64,000 nt of DNA from Wuchereria bancrofti (lineage: Eukaryota; Nematoda; Chromadorea; Rhabditida; Onchocercidae), in assembly GCA_005281725.1 (NCBI GenBank), contig SSBO01000009.1:9455795-9519794 (forward strand). Reading direction: 5' to 3'. A program made the position numbers and the translations under genes. Position 1 is the stretch's first letter. Every line of letters begins with the position of its first letter. Below the pieces are notes generated by a model that was given only the letters and a program-made list of their open reading frames with translations, was not told where the DNA came from and did no database searches. This document shows, piece by piece, positions 43,579-54,250 of the stretch.

Positions 43579-44159
43579 CTGGATTAATGCATAAATTACT
43601 GCTATTATTATTTATATAAATTACAATATTATTTATAAACAATTATAAATTACAATTATTATTTATAAATATGTGTAAGATAACTATTTCTGAAGAAGCT
43701 AATATCTAATGATTGATTTTTTAAACAATAATAACTTGGCTTGTCTTTTATTATAAATATTATTAGCCAGGAGATGAAGTATAATAGACTTTCCTTACTT
43801 TTAATTTATAAGCTATTTATCCATTCATGGAGCAATTTATATGAGAAAAAAATACAAAATATATTCCAAAAACATTTTTTTTTAATTTTTTGTTTTTAAT
43901 AGAAATAATGATTTATATTAAACTAATGAAAATTTGAAATTATTTTTAAAAATCAAAAGAAAAAATAATTATTAGTTTTGTTTATATAATTTATAGATAT
44001 GTGAAAATATTTGAAATTTCCTATTGATACGCACAGTATTACTTACACTTTTCTGGTAGATACGTGTATTTTCATAGTTTGCGTGTTGCTTTTGATTTTT
44101 AAAAAACAATTAAAATTCGCATTTTACGTAAAACAGTTAAATTCATACATTCATATTTA

Positions 44160-44370
44160 TGTACCAATGTACGTCATACGTGTACATCATTCTTTTCTCA
44201 TACCTATCTGTGCATATACTTAAACGTATGTGATACGTGTACAATTTCTCATTTCTCGTATTTTTACTTTTCTCATACGTATTCATATAAATCTTTTATT
44301 TTACAAATTTTTTATTCCTCATATTTATCAATCTATGTACGTGCATACGTCATACGTGAACAAATGTGTT
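44160..44370. repeat. Cluster of CATACGTG/ACGTATG motifs
   Basis: At least six occurrences of CATACGT or ACGTATG, often as GTCATACGTGTAC or GTCATACGTGAAC, within about 200 bp. A similar GTCATACGTGTGAAC word is at about 1987. The motif cluster is 1.6 kb upstream of the atg-9 start. It could be a decayed tandem repeat or a cluster of protein-binding sites. Confidence 0.45.
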
Positions 44371-45904
44371 CTCTATTTGTATTTATGTAAATATAATACA
44401 TTCAACGCATGTAGCAACACATTTCTCGTTACTTTCAAATAAACAACTTCAAATATTTAATCATTAATTATTATGACGTAAGTGATAGAAGTCATCTGAT
44501 ATACTATTTCCTAACAATTTAATGATCAATTCATATGAGTGTTTACTTACTGCAAATCATTAAATTGTTATAAAAATCTTCACTCTTTCCATTATTTATA
44601 TTATGATGAAGAAAATTTCAGCGCATATTACTTAATTATTACTTATATGAAAAAGAAAAGATAAAATATATGTATAAATGTATGCATGTATTCATTCACG
44701 TCATATATACACACACATATGTAAACATGACGTTTAAACACGCAACAATTAATTATAAGTTTATACTTTATGGGATAATTGGAATTGCATAATGGACAGA
44801 GTGAAAATAAGATGAAATTGTCGGGGTGAAGGAGAATTGTGATCGATTCGATGTATGTTGTCGATTGAGGTCACATGTTTAGTTGATGGTAATTTTGAGA
44901 GCAGTTAATTCATTAGAAATTAAACTTACATCTTTACATTCTTTTAAAATCCTTTTAAGAAAAAAGAAGAGATGAAATTGATCTTTGAATTAATGCTAAT
45001 TCAACTCTAATCAAGTATCTTTTTTACATTTCACTTCACTCTGTTTAAAATATACTATGTTCTGTGTAAAATATATTCGTTTTTAAAATATCTTAATCTT
45101 TATGCAATTTTTAAAGTTTTGTATTAGATTTTGTGAATGGGATTACGTGGTTTTTATATTCGATTATTTCTCTTTTTTTAAAGAAATTCTTTTTCTTTAT
45201 TCTTTATTGTTTCATTCTATATTTATGCATGTACAAAAGTATTTGTTTCTAATCTTTTTATCATATCTGTTATTTTCTTGTCGTTCTTATCTTTCATCTT
45301 TCTTTTTATTTATCCATTTAATTAATATATTTAAACAAATTTACTTCCTTAGTTTCATTGATTAAAATATTACTTTGTCTTTTTTTTTTCTTTTTTGTCT
45401 TCTGATGGATATAATGAAGTCCTATTTATGTATTTATTTTTTTAACTTCTGTGTCTTATTTATGTATTTATTTATTCAACCATTGCATTATTTCCTTCCT
45501 TTGTTTTTAATTACCTCTTTTTAATTTCAGTTCCTCTCAAATATTTTATTTCAGTCATAATGCATTAATAGATAATGCTTCTTTCCAAACTTTAACAAAC
45601 TAGACTATTCCTTGTCATTACTTATAGTTGTTATATTGTTGTATTATTGAATTGATTGGTAACTATTGACCTTTCAATCATTTATTCTATGTTTGATTCA
45701 CTTTAGTTACTTCAAATTTAACCAGTTGTAAAAAACCTTTAATGGATATAATGAAGACTGAATTAATGTACGAGGGAAAAATTTCATTTATTAGCAGAGA
45801 AGTTATAATAAAAATACATCGACCACTCATCATATGAATTGCAAATTTAATGGATTGTTTGCATCTTAGATTATGATTAATATTTTATGCTACTGTTCAT
45901 TCAG

Positions 45905-45920
45905 GCCGATGTCATCGTAG
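45905..45920 (+). promoter_or_regulatory. atg-9 5' leader with four-codon uORF abutting the start
   Basis: After an acceptor-like TTCATTCAG ending at 45904, the leader reads GCCG and then ATG TCA TCG TAG (45909-45920), directly followed by the atg-9 ATG at 45921. The acceptor could be a spliced-leader addition site, as is common in nematodes, or a cis acceptor for an upstream non-coding exon. Confidence 0.5.
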
Positions 45921-48900
45921 ATGTTTGGGTTCCGCTCTAAGATAGGTTATCAGAGCATTGAAGATGAAAGTACTGAATCCCGAATATATTCCACTAACAA
46001 CGAGCAAACACTTTTGATTTCCAGAAACAGTGTGCTGTAAGTTTTTTTTTTTTTTAAATCACTATTCTCTATTTTCTGTAAAAAATTCTCATCAGATATG
46101 ATTACGCTGAAAACTATTTTAAATATATTAAAATACATAGCTACAAAAAGATTACCAAATCTATTACCGATAATTTATTGATAATGATATCGTTGTTGCT
46201 TGCAATAATTAGTTATCTGGTAAGTTATAATTCCAATTTAATAATATTGAACGTTTTCTTTGTAACAGGGAAGATGATGGACCATCGGAAGTATATGGTA
46301 GTCCACCATTGGAACATGACGTCGCAGCGAATGAAGTAGGTGGGACGGTTGAATGTCATGCTGCTACGAGTTCTGGTATTTTATGGGATGGAGTAGAGAA
46401 TTTAGATCAGGTATATTATATAAAATACCACGGAAAAAAATGCCAGTAGCTAAATGATCCGTTGATTGATTTTTCATTTTAAAACTTGAAAGCTTAGAAC
46501 ATGCCTAAAAAGAATTTGGATCTAGTATACCTGAAATTTGTCACTCCTGTATAAGTTATGTTATTTTATGGGTAACAATTTTGCGTTAGTAGGTGGTCGA
46601 AATTTTTAGTCTGGATTTATTAGTATAAGAGATTTGTATCGATAGATTTTTAGGTAATGCATCTTGTATGCGACGTTCAGCTTACTCTCACAGCTCATAG
46701 ATATTCTCTGTTTTAATTGCTAATACTTCGTTATAAATATCACTGTTTATCGTAAAACGGAAGTTTCGCCTCTTCTAATTAATTGACCATCTTCTAATAT
46801 CTCATCTAAGACTTACGATTTACTCATTCTTTCGTACTACCCTTGTATGGTTTTATTCTCTCAAGAAAAAACACCAGTACATAAGAAAAAATAAAACAAA
46901 AAAATACGCTTTTTTCCTTCTTCTTTACAAATATATGAATCGCTTTAAAATATGAGAGATCATGAAGTTCTTATTTATCAGATATTTACGACTGATAGCA
47001 AAAAAGAAAATATAATGAAATAATACGTTTTTCAGTTTTTCACTCGAGTTTATGAATATCATCAAAATGGTGGATATCTTTGTATAGTTATTAAGCATAT
47101 TCTTACCTTACTTCAATTCATATTTGTGGTTTGGTTTGTTACATTTTTACAAGCACGCGTGGATTATGATGTTTTGTTCAAGAATAAAAATATCTCTGCA
47201 GAAGGAAAGCCAATTGGTGGGAAAATTCGACTTGAAGTAAGTGTATCTTCCCTTTTCGTTTCCTGAATTTCGTTTTTGTTTTGAAAATAGTTTGTTTTGT
47301 TTGGAAATAAGTATATAAAAAGAAATTCTCTATATAAAATTTTGCTTAATTTGGACTTGTCAAAATCTAAGGAACTTGTAGAAGGAATTAGTTTTTTTTT
47401 TTTTTTTTTTTAATACAGCGGATAAGTTTGCTGTGATATTATAGAAGTTTTTGCGATAAAAAAAAGTTGTTGAAGGACGCAAAGAATCAGTGATTTGCGT
47501 GGTTCATGTTTTGTTTGGAATTGTTAAAATGAATTCTAAACTTAGTACTGTTTACTACTACTTTTGTGTCTAGGATGTGATATATCCGGATTGGAGTCAT
47601 ATTGATGGTTTCACATTATGTTTGCTGGTTTTTGCCGTCTTATTTTGGATTTTCCGGGCTGCACGGGTTTTTTATCAAATTTATCAGTTTGGCGAAATAC
47701 GTACTTTTTACCATTCAGCGCTGGGTAAGATTTAGTGATTTTTTTATTTCTTTCTGATTCTTTTTCTTTTGATTGTAGGAAACTAATAAAAACTTACCCG
47801 TTCATCAACTTCATTACCTTAGATTCCAATTTAATGGAATTCGATGCCAATATTAAATTTAATGTGTAGCACATTGACAAATATGTGTTTATCTGGTTAA
47901 ATTTTCACGTTTACTACTCCTTATGAGGCATCTTCAACTATTTCTTCAACTATTTTACTAACCTTGATTTTTCTTGCCTAAATAAATAACAAAATGTTAA
48001 TTTTTTTAAAGGAATTGAGGATACATTATTGAGCGACCTTAAATGGCAGGAAGTTGTACAGCTTATATGCGAGAAACAGCCATCTATACATTTAATTTTA
48101 AATAAAGATGGTATTACTGCTTTGGATCTTTATCAACGTATTTTGAGGCATAAGGTGACAAATTTTCATCTTTTCCTCTTAATTGATGTGAAGAATCGTG
48201 CAAATACAAATGCTGCTGAAGTAGTTCTGTGGCAAGGCAACTACGTAGTACTTAGAGAAATTTTTTGTTTTTATATTTCAGAATTATTTTGTCGCCCTTG
48301 TCAATAAGGAAATACTGCCACCAGTAATCAATGTGCCTTTCATTGGTTCAATGCCATATTTACCAAACGGTTTGAAAATGAATCTGGAATGGCTGTTATT
48401 TTATGGAGTATGGTCACCATGGAAGGGACCGTATGAACTTAAGGAAGAATACAAACATCCACAGAATATTTTCAGGCTTGGTAAGATTGCTAAAAATATA
48501 AAAATTAATAAAATACTGCTTAATATAGATTTGAATCATTATAAACTCTTCCTTCATTGTAAATTCGGTATCATTAAAATCCATCTTTTGTACTATTTCA
48601 AAATTTATCTGATAATCAGCAGCAGAAATAGAATTCAGATTTTCATTTTATGAATATGTGAAATCTAAATGTTGAATATGATAGATGGATTGATCAGCAA
48701 TAGAATTCAGGTTTTTTTTTTTTATGAATATGAAATAAATGAATAGATATGATAGATTCCACAATATCCAACACTGTTGATAATATGGCCATCATTTTGC
48801 AGCGGATGAGTTAGATTCGGCTATACTGAAAATGGCCATTGGCAATTTTATTTTTTTCCCACTTGTATTCGTTTATCAAGTATTATATTTCTTTTTTACT

Positions 48901-51900
48901 TATGGTGAGCTGCTAAAGCGAGATCCGGGATCATTTGCTATGCGTAGGTATTCAAACTTTGGAAGGTAATTTTCGACAGTATTCATTTCTTTAGAATTTC
49001 TTTAGAAAGTAGTTTTGACAGTATTCGTTTCTTTAGAAAGCAATTTTGACAGTTTTCATTTTTTTGGAAGGTAATTTTCGACAGTATTCATTTCTTTAGG
49101 ATTTCTTTAGAAAGTAATTTTGATAGTATTCATTTCTTTGGAAGGTAATTTTTGACAGTGTTCATTCCAGTCTTCCTAATAGCAAAATTTTCAAATTAAT
49201 GTTTTTCCTTTTTTTTTTCATCTCTATATGGATTGGTGAGTATACACTTTCTAATAGTTAATATGTGATCATATGATAACAAAGAATGAATGTATTGCAG
49301 GAATAAATTACGACATTTCAACGAGTTAGACCATGAATTACGAATGCGTCTTTCAAAAAGCCATCGGGCAGCAACCCAATATATGGAACAATTTCTTTCA
49401 CCGCTTGGGCAGGTTATAGCTAGAAAAATGCAATTCGTTGCAAGTGCAATCTGCATCGTTTTGCTTTTGTTGGGTCTATGGGATGAAGATGTATTGTCGG
49501 TTAGTTTAATGCATATTTTTTGTCATTTTGTTATTTCTAATCAAAGCAGTTGTTCTTTTACTTTATTCCATTTATCTCTGAAAAAAAAATCGAATGAGTT
49601 TCAAGTAGATATAAAAAGAGTCATATTGCTAGAAAGTTAAGTAATCAGGAATCTAACTTTAGAACAGAAAAATGTCTTGAACTTGCTGGGGATTGTATGT
49701 TTTAAGTTTTCATATGTTATAATTCATGAAGTTACAGGATAATGTTTAGCACAAAATGTGGTACCATGCACGATTTTAACTTATGCATAAGAAAAAAGAA
49801 GCAACTTTATCCAGGTGAAATGAATGATACCTTGCTTGTATTATAGGTTGAACACGTTCTGACGATTATATCTTTATGTGGTTTGATTGCTATTGCATGC
49901 CAGTCATTCATTGGAGATGAAAATATGATTTATTGGCCTGAAACACTGCTGAATATGGTGATTGCACACATACATTATGCGCCAGACTCATGGAAGGGGA
50001 AAGCTCATACAGGTAATGTTGGTTTCTTAAACGCTTCCGTCATAAGGTAAAAATGTTATGTCATGCTGAGAAAGTATTGCAAAAATGTTTGATCGTAATT
50101 CACGGATCTTGATTATTCTATCTCCGTTTATAATTTCCATACCTTAGATGATTATTATGATGACTATCAAAATAGGTTAATAAGAATAAAGAGGATTTAT
50201 GATTAATGTGTTTTATAACTTTGTTCTGGCTTTTTAGAATACTTTATAGTAATATCAGTTTTGAAAAGAATGGCTTATGAGAATAGATTTTACAACAAGC
50301 TATAATTTGAGCCAATTTGAAATAACTTTACCATTTAGTTTAATATTATTGAGCATTAAATTAACATTGTAACTTTCAAGGTTTCTGCTTTTTATGTTCG
50401 GATAATTTGGTACTATCTAAATTAGCTTGATAGCAACACTTCATTTGTTCTGTAAATATAAAAATTTTGCAAAAGTTTAAAGCAAAGAAGATGGACGTTT
50501 ATTCCAGATACGGTTCGGAGAGAATTTGGGCATTTGTTCGAGCTAAAGGCGAAATTTTTACTTGAGGAACTTTTGAGTCCAGTTTTGACTCCATTTGTTC
50601 TACTCTTTTGGTAAGCTTTCAGTGCAAAGTATATTGCGATAGCAAAAGGAAGGAGGTAGTAAAAAATCTTTCCTCCGATAATTTTGCAGTGAATCTTTTT
50701 TCGTTGTGTTTCTTACTCTATATTTCATGCTTTAAAGTTAGCACTTCTTACTTTTAACATAGTGGCAAAAATGTATTACGTTTTACGGTTTTTTTCCAGG
50801 ATTCGTCCCAAAGCGAAAGAGCTTGTGGATTTTTTCCACAATTTTACGGTGTCTGTAGAAGGCCTTGGTGATGTTTGCTCATTTGCGCAGATGGATATCA
50901 GACAGCATGGAGATCCAAATTGGAGTTTTGATGAGCTTACGAAAGAAGGTGAAATTCATACTTAAAATCACTGTTATTAATTTTAGGCACCTGTCATTAA
51001 TTTGCAGTTATATAATTTCTTAAATGAGGTTTTCATAACCTTCCTCTTTTTGTTAATCTGATATTTTCAAATATGTACGAAATATGAGATAGTTAGTTTT
51101 ATTCATATATATTCTTTCTGATGTTTCTTAATAACAATATTTTCTTTTTTATTTTCAGAAATTGTAGATATGTATGGAAGAGTTCATGCTAACGATGGAA
51201 AAACGGAATTATCTTTGATACATTTTGCTAACAATCATCCAGAGTGGAAGCCACCACCTCGTGCTGCTCGTTTTCTTGATGATATACGAGGCCGGGTATG
51301 TTGTTGTTGTTGTTTTTAATTTCAGATAAGTATTGGAAATGTATTTGCACTGATAAAGAATGGGAACAAAAATTTTTTTCTGTGAAATTTCAGATGACAC
51401 AAGATATGAATACACTGAAAGATGGTGTTTTTATGGATGATAACATATTATTGAATAGTCTACATTCTTTCAACTTCAACACTGATCAGCAGCTTAGAAA
51501 ATTTATAGGTGGACAACTATCTTTTGCATCCTTCCGTAACCCTGATTTGTTTAGTGGTATAACAAATATGTCTTTACATGGTGAAAGTAAGTTTGCATAT
51601 AATTTTTTTTCTTATTTTAATCACTGATTAGATAAATGTTAACTATCAGAAAGGGAAGAATGATGGTAGATGTGTATTTATGTAATGATTAATAATTGCT
51701 ATTATATATTCTTATTGCTTTTTCCGTTCTCTCTCAAAGTATCCGAAATATGTTGTCTGTTGAACAGTAATAATTATTTATTAGTTTCTTTTTTCTTTTA
51801 ACTGTTAGAGCAGACTAAAGGTCAATTTTGCAGGAAAAAGTCATATTAGTGATATGCTACTTGCATCACAAACGACCGCGTTAAGTATTGCATATCTACG

Positions 51901-52213
51901 TAATTTACATGCTCATTACGATAATCATCGCCTTGAAATAGTATCATCTCCGACAACTATGGCTTGTCGTTATGTGGCGCAAATTTCTCCGATTTCTCCA
52001 AATGTAGCACCAGTAGTGGTCGAAACTGCAGTACGAGGTTCAGATACAGTGGTAGAAGCAACGGGCAGTGTTTGGGGTGTACCAGCACAAAGTGCAATTT
52101 CACCTCTTCAAGCTTCGCTTTCACCTCGAAGTGACGATGAACAACTACAACAGGAAATAACTGAAGATGAACATTCACCTCCTGGACTTTCATATAATAT
52201 TTTGAATGTTTGA
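45921..52213 (+). CDS. atg-9: ATG9 autophagy lipid scramblase
   Basis: ATG9 is the multispanning membrane protein of small Golgi/endosome-derived vesicles that seed autophagosomes and scramble phospholipids. Exons: 45921-46036, 46269-46410, 47036-47236, 47574-47724, 48012-48154, 48282-48480, 48803-48965, 49301-49499, 49847-50012, 50508-50610, 50800-50948, 51159-51295, 51394-51586, 51834-52213; 2442 nt, 813 aa plus stop. All junctions are in phase. Family landmarks: FFTRVYEYHQNGGY, WQEVVQLICEKQPSIH, YFVALVNKEILPP, LRHFNELDHELRMRLSKSH, DEDVLSVEHVLTI, IHYAPDSWKGKAH, LLEELLSPVLTPFVLLF, VCSFAQMDIRQHGDPNW and DGKTELSLIHFANNHPEW. Hydrophobic segments lie near residues 104-124, 164-184, 327-350, 410-428, 440-460 and 510-530. 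An N-terminal YQSI matches a YxxPhi sorting signal, as in human ATG9A (YQRL). The C-terminal tail is divergent and Ser/Pro-rich. Complete. Confidence 0.97.
48950..49160 (+). repeat. Degenerate tandem repeat in atg-9 intron 7 that includes the 5' splice site
   Basis: Units of about 30-75 bp of the form TTTGGAAGGTAATTTTCGAC-AGTATTCATTTCTTTAG recur several times. The first copy overlaps the exon end (TTTGGAAG|GTAATT at 48965). Exact or near-exact donor copies recur at 49070/49071 and 49144/49145. Using a decoy donor would read AGG TAA, an immediate stop. Confidence 0.75.
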
Positions 52214-54244
52214 AAGGAAACTGTACTTTCTTTTTTTCTTTTTTTTAATTCATTTTTATGTAGTAAATTTGAGTTATTCTTTCCTCTTTGCGACCCATGC
52301 TTCGGAAGGTTTATTTATATTTACCAAAGGAAACTTTTTCCTTTTAATAATTATGAGGTAGTTTAGAAGGGTAGTGAAATTTTTTTTCGATAAATTGATA
52401 CTTTTTTTTTGGATTTTCTGATTGTTAGTGAGATAACGTTTTGTTATTTCAAAACGGTTATAAGTACTTATTTGAAATATATTAGGATTGCAGTTATGAT
52501 TTGATGATCATGTCTGGTTTATTTATTCGATAAGTAATGCTATTGTGGAAGATTGGAAATTTTAGCAACGGGTCGTATTTTTGTTTTAATTGCCACTTGC
52601 TCACTGTATAAGAAAGCTATTGTATTTTATATGCTAATGCTTTTTTTTTTTTTGTGTGTGTGTGTTTGTTTCTTTTCTCTTATCAGAAGTTCTCATTATG
52701 CTTTGATAGTCACGTTTTTATATTTTCTTTTTGATATTACAATAATTTATATATCTTAAAAAAATTTTATGAAGATGTATTTACTAAAGAAAATTTATTG
52801 GAAATGTATCTGAAAAAATATTTGTTGTGCCATTGGATAGACTTGTTGCTTTACATGAAATTGCGCAGATTTTGTATAATATTTAATGAAGATGAATCCT
52901 TGCTGTACATTTTCTTTTTTCGTATTACTCTCATTAGGTTTTAATTTCATTCATGTAAATCGAAGTAAACTATAGATCCATTTAATGAAAGAAAAAAAAA
53001 AATTGTACAAGAATTATTCTTACTTCATTATCACTTTAACTTTGATTTAAGATACACATCCTGAAACACATCATTGCTATAATTTTTAACTTTCATTGTT
53101 AACAGTTTTATTTTGAGCATGGAGTAATGATAATCAAAAATACTTGATTAAATGAGGATAAAACTATTAAAAATAAATAAAAAGTTTGCCATTTTTATTA
53201 ATTATAATTTTGTGTAATTAGTATTTTCATCTTGTCTCGTATTCTCATTTTTTAAGATTTTACATTGCTTATTACAGTTTCTATCTCATTTTATTAATAT
53301 ATGTCCTACACATCTGTCTGCTTATTTTTGTACCTTACACACTTGTAAATTTTAGTATAATCCATTTTTTTGTTTGCTTGCTTGCTTTCGCTTCGAATAG
53401 TGCTAAATGCTTCAGTGTTTTCATTTCTTTTTCATTTTCAATATTTGTAAATAGAAATTGTAAATAAAATACTTAGTTTCCTACAATATTTTTTGCTTCC
53501 TTCTACGTCGAATAACTTATATATCTTTTTTTCATTTTCAGGTTTTCTTTTTCTTTTCTAGAAATTCAGTAATTACAATAATTAACCACGAAGTAACATA
53601 TAGAATTAATTTAAATAATTTCGTTTATGATTTTAAACTGATGTAACTATACAGGAAATTCCAGCATGAGAAGGATAATTTCATAGGAATGAATCATCCT
53701 ATGACATCATCTGTTCATAATTTGTTGCATATTTGAAATTTTGATTTACTCCATATAAAGTAATCTAATGACAGATTATATTCGCAATTCAATAAGCTAA
53801 GATTTATTGTTTGAAACGATTTCTTTCGTTATTCATAGTGTCCTTTCATTTTTTCTTTTTTTTTTTTTTTTGATATTTCAAGAGATTATTGATTATTTTG
53901 AATTTCAAATGAACATAATGCGTACAAGAAAGTTCTTTTTTTTCTCCCTAAAGAGTTCCTTTTTTAATCATTTATTTTAAAAAGTGTTAAATGAGCATTT
54001 CTTATTAAATTCTTATATAAGATTCTACCATTTCTGTTCCACATTGTTTATAACCTAAAAGATCTCTTTCAAGAAATTAGTGATGAAATTTAGTTCAACA
54101 AAACACAAGCCACTATGCTTTGGAACTTGTCCAATAACAATACCAAAGCTTTAGTTCTCTTCTTTTTGCATTTTGAATTTGCATAGATAATATTTAAATT
54201 ATTAATTACAGGCATGATTCCTTTTCATTTTGTTTTTAATTTAA
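52214..54244. other. Intergenic region between atg-9 and RRP36 (same strand)
   Basis: 2.0 kb, AT-rich with a short TG run at about 52655. AATAAA signals occur near 53172 and 53463 and could end the atg-9 3' UTR. No gene was recognised. The spacing is large for a nematode operon, although both genes run in the same direction. Confidence 0.6.
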
Positions 54245-54250
54245 GATAAA
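54245..54250 (+). promoter_or_regulatory. Probable spliced-leader acceptor of RRP36
   Basis: A T-rich tract ending TTTTTAATTTAAG puts an AG at 54244-54245, four bases before the ATG at 54250. No upstream coding exon is seen. This short-leader arrangement is typical of nematode trans-splicing; the call is inference. Confidence 0.4.

Larger units (their letters stand above)
37739..45908. other. 8.2-kb gene-poor region between divergent PACS and atg-9
   Basis: No homologous coding sequence seen. Open frames in it (for example 38722-39048 and 44011-44223) are CT-rich or low-complexity translations without splice context. It contains microsatellites, an assembly gap and an ACGTATG-rich stretch (listed separately). 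Promoters of both flanking genes should lie at its ends. Confidence 0.65.
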
